Counted from the stretch's first letter, positions 51,198 through 59,894 are shown. The stretch is DNA of 64,000 nucleotides from Nocardioides potassii (GCF_021648885.1 NZ_JAKJHZ010000010.1:124001-188000), one strand, 5' to 3'. Notes: generated by a model from the letters alone, not told the origin. A program made the numbers and translations.

Positions 51198-51299
51198 CTA
51201 GGCCGACGTCTCCTGCACGTCCGCGAGGCGCTCATCGAGGTGGCGCGCGACATCCGCCAGCACGTCTGCCGAGCCGCGCGGGACAGGCGACGTACTCAC
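51198..51299 (-). CDS. Possible 33-residue peptide
   Basis: From the GTG at 51299: MSTSPVPRGSADVLADVARH, then LDERLADVQETSA and a TAG stop. The third codon positions are nearly all G or C and the sequence is helical and acidic, as in a real gene. It lies between two ANTAR genes on their strand. No ribosome site and too short to judge; could be the remnant of a longer gene. Confidence 0.3.
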   Translation of the reverse strand: MSTSPVPRGSADVLADVARHLDERLADVQETSA

Positions 51300-51381
51300 G
51301 CAGAGACGTTACGTAGTACTCACCGGACGCCGCCAGCCGAATGGCGAAGTCACCACGCGGCGATGCACCGGCGTCCCGGCG

Positions 51382-51642
51382 TCACGGCCACGAGACATCG
51401 GGCACCTCACGGGTCACCACGATCTCAGTCGCGACGTCGAGCTTTCGCCCTAGCTCATACGACGCCAGTCGGATGCGGTCGATGGCCTGCCTTGAGTCGA
51501 TGCCGAGACGCTCCATCAGAATGCCCTCGGCCTGTCCGATGACCATTCGGCTCTCGAGCTCGCGCTCAAGTTCCTCCACCTGCGACCGCAACTCGCGGAC
51601 CTGTTGAGACAGCGACGAACGGTCGCCATTACCGTCGTGCAT
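51382..51642 (-). CDS. Small coiled-coil ANTAR protein
   Basis: 86 residues. A short coiled coil (SLSQQVRELRSQVEELEREL, residues about 9-30) leads into an ANTAR domain (RMVIGQAEGILMERLGIDSR, QAIDRIRLASYELGRKLDVA). There is no sensory domain, so activity would depend on oligomerisation, on a partner, or on expression level. It lies between a GAF-ANTAR and a second coiled-coil ANTAR gene on the same strand. Confidence 0.85.
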   Translation of the reverse strand: MHDGNGDRSSLSQQVRELRSQVEELERELESRMVIGQAEGILMERLGIDSRQAIDRIRLASYELGRKLDVATEIVVTREVPDVSWP

Positions 51643-51886
51643 TCGGGCGCGAACCTCTCACGTGTTCGTCCGAGGGGCCCGGGTCTGGAGCTGGACGGTG
51701 TATGTAGCAACGGAATTCATCGCAGGCGGTCACGTCTCGACGACTTGGCCGGTGCTTACCCCCCCGGCACTGACGCTGCTCCCTGGCCCGCGCCTCCCCG
51801 GGTGGGCGCGTCCACCGCCCATGCGGACGACCACTCCAGGACCCGGTGCCGGGCGTCTTCCAGGGACAGAAGACCGGTGTACGGCC

Positions 51887-52306
51887 CTATCGGACCGCCT
51901 CGGCGCCAGCCACGATCGTCGCCGCCAGGTCGCGCAACTTGGTGTTGGTCCGCTGCCTTGCATCCTTGAGCACCGTCAGCGCTTCGACCTGGCTGACGTT
52001 CCGGCTGGTCATCAGGATGCCGAGCGCGGTACCCACCACCCGCGATGACATCAGGGCGGTCTGGAGTTGTTCGACGTTCTCGCGAGCCAGCCCGCCGTCC
52101 GCCTGGAGCTCCGCGACGATCTCACGATCGACGTCTGCGCGCACCTCGATGCCGTCGACCCTGTGCTCCATTGCGTCCGCGCGGGTCTCCGCAGCATCCG
52201 GTCGCGCGTGCGACACGTCAGCGCGTTCGGTCAAATCAGCGATATCAGCTCTACTTGACGCCAATGCCGCTGCCAGCTCGTCAATCTGGCGTTTGAGGTC
52301 AGACAT
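51887..52306 (-). CDS. Long coiled-coil ANTAR protein
   Basis: 139 residues from ATG 52306 (a GTG at 52315 is also possible). Residues 1-85 form a coiled coil with heptad spacing and repeated Arg/Ala/Asp (LKRQIDELAAALASSRADIA, DAMEHRVDGIEVRADVDREI). Residues about 90-139 are an ANTAR domain (LMSSRVVGTALGILMTSRNV, SQVEALTVLKDARQRTNTKL). The third ANTAR gene in a row. Coiled-coil mediated dimers could present two RNA-binding arms for paired hairpins. Confidence 0.82.
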   Translation of the reverse strand: MSDLKRQIDELAAALASSRADIADLTERADVSHARPDAAETRADAMEHRVDGIEVRADVDREIVAELQADGGLARENVEQLQTALMSSRVVGTALGILMTSRNVSQVEALTVLKDARQRTNTKLRDLAATIVAGAEAVR

Positions 52307-52746
52307 GTCAGGCACTTTCGCAGATTAAAAGCGACAAGGTTGCTGAGCCAGCACAGCATCAATGAGGCCGCCAGCTATCACCGATCAATGCGGTCCAGCG
52401 GGATTCGTTCGGCTGGGCGTCATGTTCCCAACGCAGCGCCGACTAATGCACATTGAAAACGTTTGCCAAGCAGAAAGCGGAGCGTGCTTCCCCGATCGGT
52501 ACCGTCACCGTGCGCAGTCTGCGCGACGTTCTTATGTGCCTAGACCGGGGAGCACTTCGCAGACAGACCTCGTGGACAGTGGCTAGGCTGTGACGGGACC
52601 CCAGCCCTCGGTGCTGTAGCCGACCTTCGGGCGAGTCTCAGCTAGCTGGCTGAAGAACCGCCGGCGGGCAGGCCCTCGACTTCGTCTGTGCGGACCAGCC
52701 CGTCACGGACGCATCACACGAACGACCGGATCTGCCGATGAGCGCA
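52307..52746. other. Non-coding stretch
   Basis: No ORF here shows domain or codon support. It holds the promoter of the coiled-coil ANTAR gene (with AT-rich CGCAGATTAAAAGCGACAAG near 52319) and the downstream side of the frameshifted gene. Confidence 0.55.
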
Positions 52747-53339
52747 CTACCGAAAGTAGTTCCAGCCGCCCTGGGTTTGGACTCGATGCTCTGACTCGGC
52801 CATCACTTCCACGGCTTTTGGGTCAAGCCAGGACACACGCTCAAATCCATGGACAATCAGCTTGCGAAGGTGGAGCAGCCATTCGAAGTCGATGCCCTCG
52901 GGCGGAGTTCCAGCTTGAGATGGGGTGTCACTTGGAACCCTTCAGGTATCTCGTCGTCTGACTTCCCGCTCAGAAGCAGCCACACAACGAGGTTGCTTGG
53001 GTCGATTGCCACCGCCCTAGTGGAAGACACTTTCGATTTTAGCCCATCCGACTCCAACCCGACTAGAGCACGCCTGGCTCGACGCACCGCTCGGTTCGCA
53101 CGCCGGGGAAACCGGCCGTACAGGTACCTGAGCATGAGCATGCCCAACACTCCCATTGCGGCATCCGGACATGCCGCGACCGCACCGTTCGCTCGTGCCG
53201 ATGAGCGGGCACCTGTCCCCGCGAGTGCCATGCTCCGCGCATGACTCTTCAGCAGCGTGACAGGGGTCTGATGGCGGAGGTCCTTGCAGAAGTTGTTGGG
53301 ACTGCCGCCCGAGTCGAGTGGCTGACTCCAGAACATCAT
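52747..53339 (-). pseudogene. Frameshifted gene, unknown family
   Basis: The first frame runs to 52857 and reads as protein to about IDPSNLVVWLLLSGKSDDEI, PEGFQVTPHLKLELRP, then becomes nonsense. A second frame continues coherently to 52747: PPEGIDFEWLLHLRKLIVHG, FERVSWLDPKAVEVM, HRVQTQGGWNYFR. Joining them near 52900-52930 gives a plausible single protein with an acidic middle and a WNYFR end. The true start is uncertain (several in-frame ATGs, for example MGVLGMLMLRYLY). One indel therefore broke the gene, or the assembly has an error. No family recognised. Confidence 0.55.
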
Positions 53340-53640
53340 TGGTCGGCTCTATTCGGCTGACCGGCGAGAGCGGCGCGGGCGATCTGCTGACGAGTCCGGA
53401 GTAGCAGAAGCGCGGTTCGAGGGGAAACCTCGGCGCAGCGCGTTCATCCTGACGACCACCGACGAGGACGACGTGCGTGCCGCCCTCACCAGACTCGGTC
53501 GGGCCGTCGTGGAGTACGCAGCGACGGCTGGGAGAGTCCAGCGCAAACGTGGTCTCTTCAGGCGGCGTTCGGTTCTAGTGCTGCGGACCGATGACGGAGA
53601 GTGGCGCATCGGCCCACGAGGCAGTCAGCCGCCACGGTGA
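53326..53640 (+). pseudogene. 5'-truncated gene fragment
   Basis: The open frame from 53326 to the TGA at 53638-53640 has no ATG, GTG or TTG near its beginning, yet the distal part reads as protein: RSAFILTTTDEDDVRAALTR, LGRAVVEYAATAGRVQRKRG, LFRRRSVLVLRTDDGEWRIG. High GC at third positions supports past coding. The missing start suggests loss of the 5' end near the frameshifted gene. No family recognised. Confidence 0.45.
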
Positions 53641-53895
53641 ACATCTGCTCATGCCGCAGTGAGGATGCTTGTCCTGGGACGGATGGCCTTCACACGGCCG
53701 AAGAGCTCGTACGGCAAGCTGGGGTTCGCTAGCCAGCTGGCTCACCAACGCACTCTCGCACGCGCCAAACGCCGTGTCTGGTTGTCGACTCGCTCGACAC
53801 CAAGGCCTAACTCCGGATTCACGGCCGAACGGGGGTCGGCCAGGTGCCGGGGTGCGCGTTGGCCGAGAGTGTCGAGAATGATTGAGCGTTCAAGC

Positions 53896-53921
53896 GTGTA
53901 ACGACTGAGTAACACGCCATC
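53896..53921. repeat. Right inner repeat, likely integrase arm site
   Basis: Direct copy of 40219-40244 with two mismatches (one within the second GTGTAAC, which reads GAGTAAC). It is 122 bp inside the right attachment site; the left one is 52 bp inside its own. Confidence 0.6.
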
Positions 53922-53938
53922 CAGAATTCACGAGAAGC

Positions 53939-53970
53939 GCCGCCGAACGACCAGAAGGTCGTTCGGCGGC
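53939..53970 (-). terminator. glnA terminator stem-loop
   Basis: GCCGCCGAACGAC and GTCGTTCGGCGGC form a perfect 13-bp stem with a 6-nt loop (CAGAAG), about 70 bp after the glnA stop. A T-tract is lacking, as usual for such GC-rich terminators. It lies inside the element and probably replaces the original hairpin at 40030-40065. Confidence 0.75.
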
Positions 53971-54040
53971 GTTGTCGCAGGTCAGAAGCGGTTTTCTTCG
54001 GTCGTTGCGCGACCCTCCGGACCGCCTCGAATGGCTGAAA

Positions 54041-55462
54041 CTAGATGTCGTAGTAGAGCTCGAACTCGTGCGGGTGCGGCCGCAGCTGGACCGGGGCGAT
54101 CTCCTGGGTCCGCTTGAAGTGGACCCACGTCTCGATCAGGTCGTCGGTGAAGACACCGCCGGCCGTCAGGTACTCGTGGTCCTCCTCGAGCGCGTCGAGC
54201 ACGGCGCCGAGGCTCGTGGGCACCTGGTCGATGTCGGCCATCTCGTCCGGCGGCAGCTCGTAGATGTCCTTGTCGATCGGCGCCGCGGGCTCCGTCTTGT
54301 TCTGGACACCGTCGAGGCCGGCGAGCATGAGGGCCGCGAAGGCGAGGTAGGGGTTCGCCGACGGGTCGGGGAAGCGGGTCTCGACGCGCTTGGCCTTCGG
54401 GTTCGCGCCCGTGATCGGGATGCGGACCGACGCCGAGCGGTTGCGCGAGGAGTAGACCAGCGAGATCGGCGCCTCGAAGCCCGGGACCAGGCGGTGGTAG
54501 GAGTTCACCGTCGGGTTGGTGAACGCCAGCAGCGACGGGGCGTGCTTGAGGATGCCGCCGATGTACCAGCGCGCGGTGTCGGACAGGCCGGCGTACCCGG
54601 TCTCGTCGAAGAACAGCGGCTCGCCGTCCTTCCACAGCGACTGGTGCACGTGCATGCCCGAGCCGTTGTCGCCGAAGATGGGCTTCGGCATGAAGGTGAC
54701 CGACTTGCCCTGCTCCCACGCGGTGTTCTTGATGAGGTACTTGAACTTCATCACGTCGTCCGCGGCCTTGAGCAGCGTGTCGAAGCGGTAGTTGATCTCC
54801 GCCTGACCGGCGGTGCCGACCTCGTGGTGCGCGCGCTCGACCTGGAGGCCGCACGACTCGAGGTTCCGGACCATGTCGGCGCGCAGGTCGCTGTAGTGGT
54901 CGTAGGGCTCGACGGGGAAGTAGCCGCCCTTGAGCCGGGTCTTGTAGCCCTTGTTGTCGCCGTCGTCCTTGCCCGAGTTCCACCAGCCCTCGACGGAGTC
55001 GATGTGGTAGTAGCCCTCGTTGACGCCCGTGCTGTAGCGGACGTTGTCGAAGATGTAGAACTCGGCCTCGGGGGCGAAGTAAGCGGTGTCCGCGATGCCG
55101 GTCGAGTCGAGGTAGGCCAGCGCCTTGCGGGCGATGTTGCGCGGGTCGCGGCTGTAGGCCTCACCGGTGATCGGGTCGTGGATGAAGAAGTTCACGTTGA
55201 GCGTCTTGGACTTGCGGAACGGGTCGACGTACGCCGTGGTGGGGTCCGGGAAGAGCGACATGTCCGACTCGTTGATCGCCTGGAACCCGCGGATCGAGGA
55301 GCCGTCGAAGCCGAGGCCGTCGTCGAACACGCTCTGGTCGAACGACGAGACGGGCACGGTGAAGTGCTGCATCACGCCGGGCAGGTCGCAGAAGCGGACG
55401 TCGACCATCTCGACGCCCTCGTCCTTGATGAACTTGAGCAGCTCATCGGAGTTCTTGAACAT
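54041..55462 (-). CDS. glnA: Glutamine synthetase type I
   Basis: 473 residues from ATG 55462 with AAGGAGG upstream. GSI landmarks: [32 protein letters not shown], the metal-binding [40 protein letters not shown], and [11 protein letters not shown]. The adenylylation loop reads [15 protein letters not shown] with its Tyr near residue 400. It makes glutamine from glutamate, ammonia and ATP. Transcription is probably activated by GlnR through the box at 55558-55595. Its last codons form the attachment site of the integrated element, yet the reading frame and the ELYYDI end are intact. Confidence 0.97.
   Translation of the reverse strand: MFKNSDELLKFIKDEGVEMVDVRFCDLPGVMQHFTVPVSSFDQSVFDDGLGFDGSSIRGFQAINESDMSLFPDPTTAYVDPFRKSKTLNVNFFIHDPITGEAYSRDPRNIARKALAYLDSTGIADTAYFAPEAEFYIFDNVRYSTGVNEGYYHIDSVEGWWNSGKDDGDNKGYKTRLKGGYFPVEPYDHYSDLRADMVRNLESCGLQVERAHHEVGTAGQAEINYRFDTLLKAADDVMKFKYLIKNTAWEQGKSVTFMPKPIFGDNGSGMHVHQSLWKDGEPLFFDETGYAGLSDTARWYIGGILKHAPSLLAFTNPTVNSYHRLVPGFEAPISLVYSSRNRSASVRIPITGANPKAKRVETRFPDPSANPYLAFAALMLAGLDGVQNKTEPAAPIDKDIYELPPDEMADIDQVPTSLGAVLDALEEDHEYLTAGGVFTDDLIETWVHFKRTQEIAPVQLRPHPHEFELYYDI
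54043..54055. repeat. Right attachment site, inside the glnA 3' end
   Basis: The same 13 bp as the left copy, in the same orientation, covering the codons for the last residues of GlnA and the first two bases (in + order) of its stop triplet. Insertion here restores a functional glnA end supplied by the element, with a TAG stop instead of the TGA on the left copy. Confidence 0.75.
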
Positions 55463-55557
55463 TCGGTTCCTCCTTGACGGCGACGAGCGCACGTCGAGAT
55501 TGCAGCATTACGGAACGGGGCGTCGTTGCACCGTGGCCGTCACGCTAGCCGGGGGCA

Positions 55558-55595
55558 GTTTCTAGACCGTATCCCGATTGTTTCGGCCGTGTTAC
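55558..55595 (-). promoter_or_regulatory. GlnR box of glnA
   Basis: On the glnA strand the order is GTAAC-N6-GAAAC-N6-GATAC-N6-GAAAC, all spacers exactly 6 bp. It matches the actinomycete GlnR consensus of two a/b half-site pairs (gTnAc-n6-GaAAc). It is about 96 bp upstream of the glnA start. It also precedes the divergent lipoprotein gene by about 110 bp. Confidence 0.93.
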
Positions 55596-55702
55596 GCCTC
55601 GTCCGAGCAGTGGCTGACGCGGCGCGCGCTGTGTTGCGCGGAGGTCACCTGACCACCCCTCCCGTGGATGGTCAGGACCCCTTGACGGGCCTATCGTCAG
55701 GC

Positions 55703-56491
55703 ATGACTCGGGCACAGGCGGTACGACGTTCGGCACGACGCACGCTGGTCCTCTCCTCTGTGGCGGTCGTGCTGGCCGGGTGTGGGGGCGACGGAGGAGA
55801 CGGGGGCGGCGGGGACGACGCGCCGGCCAGTCGGTCCTACGGCCTCGAGACGCTGATGCCCGCCGTGGCCGAGGCCGTCGGTGGACAGGACTCTGTGCGT
55901 CTCGACATCGGTGACCAGCGAGGCCGGGGCGAGGTGCAGATGGACCTCACCTGGTCCGATGGCGAGACCGAGTTCCGCGCGATCACCGGCGACACCCCGG
56001 GGGAGTTCCTCGAGTTCATCCGCACCGGCGGCCGGATCTACGTCGGAGGAGAGGCCGCAGGCAACGAGTGGACCTACACGCCTGACGACGACCCGCGCGC
56101 GACGGGCGACGACAAGGGCTTCGACGCCGGCGCCACGCCCGCGCTGCTGGCCCTCGACGTGCCGGGGGAGTACGACGCCCTCGCGGATGCGGTCGACAAG
56201 GTGCAGAACGAGGGCCCGGACGACATGGAGGGAGTGGCCTCGACCCACTACGTGGTCACGGTGGACATGGAGGCGTGGCACGACGCGCTGCCGGAGGACT
56301 CGATGCACCGGCAGGTCGACGTGGGCGGCACCGTGCCCGTCGACCTCTGGATCGACGAGTCCTCGCTGCCCGTGCGCCTGGAGTACGCCGGCGACACGGA
56401 CAGGGTCCGCGTCGACTACACGAGCTGGGGCACGCCCATCGCCGTCATCGCACCGAAGGGCGCGACGCCGCAGGGTGGAGGCGCCGCCTAG
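55703..56491 (+). CDS. Lipoprotein, LprG/LppX-like
   Basis: 262 residues from ATG 55703. A signal peptide ends in the lipobox VVLAGCGG (Cys near residue 27), followed by a Gly/Asp-rich tether. The mature part resembles the LppX/LprAFG lipid-binding fold (LETLMPAVAEAVGGQDSVRL, then EFRAITGDTPGEFLEFIRTG, GRIYVGGEAAGNEWTYTPDD, and VPVDLWIDESSLPVRLEYAG). Such proteins carry lipids or sense envelope state. It is divergent from glnA and followed 9 bp later by an RDD protein, likely one operon. Confidence 0.85.
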   Translation: MTRAQAVRRSARRTLVLSSVAVVLAGCGGDGGDGGGGDDAPASRSYGLETLMPAVAEAVGGQDSVRLDIGDQRGRGEVQMDLTWSDGETEFRAITGDTPGEFLEFIRTGGRIYVGGEAAGNEWTYTPDDDPRATGDDKGFDAGATPALLALDVPGEYDALADAVDKVQNEGPDDMEGVASTHYVVTVDMEAWHDALPEDSMHRQVDVGGTVPVDLWIDESSLPVRLEYAGDTDRVRVDYTSWGTPIAVIAPKGATPQGGGAA

Positions 56492-56500
56492 GGTTGGCGC

Positions 56501-56896
56501 GTGCCGCTGCCCGACCCCTCGATCCCCGTCGCCGAGCTCGCGACCGCGAGCTGGTGGCGTCGTCTCGCCGCCCTGGCGGTCGACTGGATCGCCTGCCTCG
56601 CCATCGCCGAGTGGCTGGTCGCCGTCGGCGTGCTCGGCGGCAACACCAACAGCCTCGGCACGCTCGGCGTCTTCGTCCTCGAGTCGGCGCTGTTCACCGC
56701 CCTGGCGGGCGGCTCGTTCGGCAAGCTCGCGACGCGGCTGCGCGTCGTACGGATGGACGGATCCCCGCAGCCCATCTCGCTGCTCCGGGCACTGGGCCGC
56801 TCGGTCCTGGTCGGGCTGCTGGTGCCGCCGCTCCTGACCTTCGAGGGGAGAGGGCTCCACGACGTCGTCGCCGGCAGCCGCACGGTCACCGTCTGA
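56501..56896 (+). CDS. RDD-family membrane protein
   Basis: 131 residues, GTG start. Typical RDD opening (SWWRRLAALAVDWIACLAIA) and the FGKLATRLRVVRMDGSPQPI block, with three to four helices and a GLHDVVAGSRTV end. RDD proteins may be small ion antiporters or accessory membrane proteins. It follows the lipoprotein gene closely and is convergent with the DUF4191 gene. Confidence 0.9.
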   Translation: MPLPDPSIPVAELATASWWRRLAALAVDWIACLAIAEWLVAVGVLGGNTNSLGTLGVFVLESALFTALAGGSFGKLATRLRVVRMDGSPQPISLLRALGRSVLVGLLVPPLLTFEGRGLHDVVAGSRTVTV

Positions 56897-56945
56897 TCGG
56901 GTCTCGTGACGCTCGCCGCGCGACCTCCTCGACCAGCGGCGGAGG

Positions 56946-57653
56946 TCAGCGACCGCGCTGCTGGGAGCGCATGCCCTTCATGGAGGTCGGGACCGGTCCC
57001 TTGGGGACGGGCAGCTTGCCGCGCTGCGAGTCGAGCGCCTTGAGGCGCTGGAGGATGTCGGTGATCTCGGCGGGCTTCACCTGACGGCCGAGCTTCTGCA
57101 CGTGGCGGACCAGCTTGGGCAGCGGGACCTCGCCCTCGCCCCGACCGGCGACGACCTCGTGGATCGGGACGCCGTAGGCGACGCGCTCGTGCTTCTTGCG
57201 CTCGGTGACGAGCAGCTGGCGCACGCGGTTGGGGCTGGAGCCCTCACCGACGAGGACGATCCCGGGCGGGCCGACGACGCGGTGCACGACGTCCTGCTGC
57301 TTGGTGAAGCCCACGACGGGGTCGAGCTTCCAGCCGCGGCGCAGCATCTGCAGCGCGCCGGCGGCGGCCGCGGGCTGGCCCTCCATCTGCTTGTACGCCG
57401 CGGCCTGGGCACGACGGCCGAAGACCAGCAGGGCGAGCAGCACGCCGATCATCAGGCCGCCGACGATCGAGATGATCAGCGACAGGACGCCCTCGCCGGG
57501 AAGCAGCCACATGAGGCCGAAGCCGAGCGCCGCACCCACGACAAAGGTGCCGAGGACGATCAGGCCCAGGCGCGGGTCCGTGCGCTTGGCCATCCGGTAG
57601 GTCTGGGCGATCTGCCCCCGGCGCGAGGTGGGTGTGGAGTCGGGCGTCGACAT
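56946..57653 (-). CDS. DUF4191 membrane protein
   Basis: 235 residues from ATG 57653. Two helices (LGLIVLGTFVVGAALGFGLM and LIISIVGGLMIGVLLALLVF) near residues 30-85 are followed by a soluble domain (MLRRGWKLDPVVGFTKQQDV, VHRVVGPPGIVLVGEG, RVAYGVPIHEVVAGRGEGEV) and a basic tail. In mycobacteria and relatives this family is encoded next to lipA and lipB, as here, though its role in lipoate metabolism is unproven. The lipA stop is 50 bp upstream on the same strand. Confidence 0.92.
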   Translation of the reverse strand: MSTPDSTPTSRRGQIAQTYRMAKRTDPRLGLIVLGTFVVGAALGFGLMWLLPGEGVLSLIISIVGGLMIGVLLALLVFGRRAQAAAYKQMEGQPAAAAGALQMLRRGWKLDPVVGFTKQQDVVHRVVGPPGIVLVGEGSSPNRVRQLLVTERKKHERVAYGVPIHEVVAGRGEGEVPLPKLVRHVQKLGRQVKPAEITDILQRLKALDSQRGKLPVPKGPVPTSMKGMRSQQRGR

Positions 57654-57703
57654 GGTCCCGATCGTACGGCCGGAGGAGTCGCCGGGCCCAACCGGTACTG
57701 CCC

Positions 57704-58645
57704 TCAGACCGCAGCGGCGGTGCGGGCCTCCATGGCCTGCTGGTAGAGCCGGCCGGCGCGGTAGGACGAGCGGACGAGCGGGCCGGACAGCGCACCGGCG
57801 AAGCCGATCTCGTCGGCCTCGGCCTTGAGCTCGACGAACTCCTCCGGCTTCACCCAGCGCTCGACGGGGTGGTGGCGCGGCGAGGGGCGCAGGTACTGCG
57901 TGATGGTGATCAGCTCGCACCCGGCCTCGTGGAGGTCGCGCAGCGCCTGGCTGACCTCCTCCCGCGTCTCACCCATGCCGAGGATGAGGTTGGACTTGGT
58001 CACCAGGCCGAAGTCGCGGGCCTGGGTGATCACGTCGAGCGAGCGCTCGTAGCGGAAGGCCGGACGGATCCGCTTGAAGATCCGCGGCACGGTCTCGACG
58101 TTGTGGGCGAGCACCTCGGGTCGGGACTCGAAGACCTCGGTCAGCAGGTCGGGCTTGCCGTTGAAGTCGGGGATGAGGTTCTCGACGCCGGTGCCGGGGT
58201 TGAGCTCGTGGATCGCCCGCACCGTCTCGGCGTAGAGCCAGGCGCCGCCGTCGGGGAGGTCGTCGCGCGCGACGCCGGTGATCGTGGCGTAGCGAAGCTG
58301 CATCTTCTGGACCGACTCGGCCACTCGGCGCGGCTCGTCACGGTCGAGCGGCTGCGGCTTGCCGGTGTCGATCTGGCAGAAGTCGCAACGGCGGGTGCAC
58401 TGGTCGCCGCCGATGAGGAACGTCGCCTCGCGGTCCTCCCAGCACTCGAAGATGTTGGGGCAGCCCGCCTCCTGGCAGACCGTGTGGAGCCCCTCGGACT
58501 TCACCAGGCCCTGGAGGGCGGTGTACTCGGGACCCATCTTGGCCCGGGTCTTGATCCACTCCGGCTTGCGTTCGATCGGGGTCTCCGCGTTGCGGACCTC
58601 CAGCCGGAGGAGCTTGCGACCTTCAGGAGTGGGAGCCGTCGTCAC
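57704..58645 (-). CDS. lipA: Lipoyl synthase
   Basis: 313 residues from the GTG at 58645. The auxiliary cluster cysteines are in [12 protein letters not shown] and the radical-SAM motif is CTRRCDFC (CxxxCxxC). Further landmarks: [68 protein letters not shown] and [20 protein letters not shown]. It inserts two sulfurs into octanoyl groups on lipoyl domains. lipB is about 2.1 kb upstream (58645 to 60750) with the ABC remnant between. Confidence 0.97.
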   Translation of the reverse strand: MTTAPTPEGRKLLRLEVRNAETPIERKPEWIKTRAKMGPEYTALQGLVKSEGLHTVCQEAGCPNIFECWEDREATFLIGGDQCTRRCDFCQIDTGKPQPLDRDEPRRVAESVQKMQLRYATITGVARDDLPDGGAWLYAETVRAIHELNPGTGVENLIPDFNGKPDLLTEVFESRPEVLAHNVETVPRIFKRIRPAFRYERSLDVITQARDFGLVTKSNLILGMGETREEVSQALRDLHEAGCELITITQYLRPSPRHHPVERWVKPEEFVELKAEADEIGFAGALSGPLVRSSYRAGRLYQQAMEARTAAAV

Positions 58646-58689
58646 ACCCGCCACTGTACGGCGACCCCGATGGGCCCCCAACTCACGGG

Positions 58690-59670
58690 TCAGGCTCGCG
58701 TCGCGTCCGCGGCGGGACGTCGGCGTACTCGCGTCAGGACGGCCGCCGCCGTCAGGACGAGCGTGGTGACGGTGAGGTAGAGGAGCGCCTCCCCGGTGGT
58801 CCGGGTGCGTTCGGCGGGTGGGCAGTACTCACCCGTCGAGGAGGAGCCGAACCATGTCGTGAACACGGATCGGTCGGGGCCGGGGGGTGTGCACACGACC
58901 TGGTCGGGCGGGATGGCGTAGTCGGCTCCGCCGACCAGGAGGGCGTGCACGTTGAGCGGGGGCAGCCACGGTGCGACGGGGCGAGCCAGCAGGAGCACCA
59001 GCCCGAGGCCGGTGCACGCCAGCGGGACCGCGACGAACCGCATCAGCCCCCCGCGCACCAGCTGGGGGACGGCGACGCCCATGACACCGGACAGGCCGAC
59101 CAGCACGGACGCGCGTAGGGACACCCCGCCGGGGCCCTCCGTGTCGGCCAGGTCGCGGCGCTCGGCGATCCACTCGAGACCCCACCACCACACCGCGCTG
59201 ATGGCCAACGAGGCGACGCTCCCGAGGACGAGGACGCGCGCCGCTGACGCCAGGAGGTCCCGCACGCCGGTACCGGACGGCCAGCGGGCACCGACCGCGA
59301 GGGCCATCGCGGCCACTCCGAGGACGGCCCAGAGGCTCCGCCCGCTCTCGAGGGTGAGGGGCTCCCGGGTGATCGAGGTGTACTCGGCGAAGGTGATCTC
59401 GCCGCACCCGGCTCCGAGCTCGCCGAGAAGGGCCTGGCACTCGGCGACGTCCCGCACGTAGGCAGGAAGCGCCTCGACCCGTGCGCGGTCCGCCTCGACC
59501 TGCTCGGCGGAGTAGGGCCGGGTGTGCCAGACCACGACCAGCCACGTGAGGGTCGGAACGACGAGCATCAGCACGAGGGCGACGCGTGAGGTGCGCGGGA
59601 GCTCACGCAGGGTCGCTCGGATGCGGCCCGACGAGGTCACGGGAGGCCGCGGGCGGTCACGGGAGGTCAC
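58690..59670 (-). CDS. ABC-2-type permease-like membrane protein
   Basis: 326 residues, about six helices. A large extracytoplasmic loop after the first helix contains paired Cys ([15 protein letters not shown]), and a second loop carries CTPPGP and STGEYCPP before the last helix. This layout, with the final helix [20 protein letters not shown], resembles actinobacterial ABC-2 permeases. Its start overlaps the stop of the truncated ATPase gene (ATGA). Without a functional ATPase it may be idle or use another one. Confidence 0.65.
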   Translation of the reverse strand: MTSRDRPRPPVTSSGRIRATLRELPRTSRVALVLMLVVPTLTWLVVVWHTRPYSAEQVEADRARVEALPAYVRDVAECQALLGELGAGCGEITFAEYTSITREPLTLESGRSLWAVLGVAAMALAVGARWPSGTGVRDLLASAARVLVLGSVASLAISAVWWWGLEWIAERRDLADTEGPGGVSLRASVLVGLSGVMGVAVPQLVRGGLMRFVAVPLACTGLGLVLLLARPVAPWLPPLNVHALLVGGADYAIPPDQVVCTPPGPDRSVFTTWFGSSSTGEYCPPAERTRTTGEALLYLTVTTLVLTAAAVLTRVRRRPAADATRA

Positions 59671-59894
59671 GACGCCGGAACGACACCAGCGAGGCCGCCA
59701 CGACCACCGTCAAGGACCACCGTGAGGTAGGTCGCCCCGGCTCCCAGCGAGATCGTCCGCATGCAGCCGCCGACGTAGTCCTGGACCACCACCTCGCACG
59801 CCGCCAGGTCGAGGTCGTCGACGGCCACGTGCGTGCCCCGTCGCCCTCGGAACTCCTTGCGGAGCCCACGCGCCTCGATCACCGTCTCGCTCAT
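59667..59894 (-). pseudogene. Deletion remnant: ABC ATPase N-terminus joined to permease fragment
   Basis: 75 codons. Residues 1-31 (MSETVIEARGLRKEFRGRRG, THVAVDDLDLA) are the standard start of an ABC ATPase, stopping before the Walker A motif. The next residues (CEVVVQDYVGGCMRTISLGA, GATYLTVVL) look like an extracytoplasmic/membrane part of an ABC-2 permease, then the frame ends [10 protein letters not shown] deletion has thus fused the first gene of an operon to the middle of a second one. The intact permease-like gene follows with an ATGA overlap. Confidence 0.7.

Larger units (their letters stand above)
53641..54040. other. Right-end non-coding region of the element
   Basis: It contains the inner repeat (53896-53921), the perfect stem-loop downstream of glnA (53939-53970), and CGCAGGTCAGA (53976-53986), which is inverted relative to TCTGACCTGCG at 40184-40194 near the left end. 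No gene is supported. Confidence 0.6.
40155..54055. mobile_element. Integrative element inserted at the 3' end of glnA
   Basis: About 13.9 kb bounded by a 13-bp direct repeat, AGATGTCGTAGTA, at 40155-40167 and 54043-54055. The right copy is the end of glnA (YYDI plus part of the stop codon); the left copy still reads LYYDI-stop. Just inside lie 26-bp near-identical repeats (40219 and 53896). A tyrosine integrase, a zinc-ribbon protein and an excisionase-like protein sit at the left end, as expected. Base composition is visibly less GC-rich than the flanks, coding is sparse, and several genes are decayed. No transfer or phage structural genes are seen, so it is probably a non-autonomous or degraded element. 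Confidence 0.78.

Noticed and set aside
40184..53986. 11-bp inverted match TCTGACCTGCG/CGCAGGTCAGA near both ends of the element as terminal inverted repeats
   Set aside because: The position relative to the core sites is unequal and a tyrosine-integrase element does not need them; could be chance.
53972..55477. 501-codon plus-strand frame opposite glnA
   Set aside because: It is antisense to glnA, composed of Val/Arg/Glu-rich low-information sequence, and owes its length to high GC at third positions of glnA.
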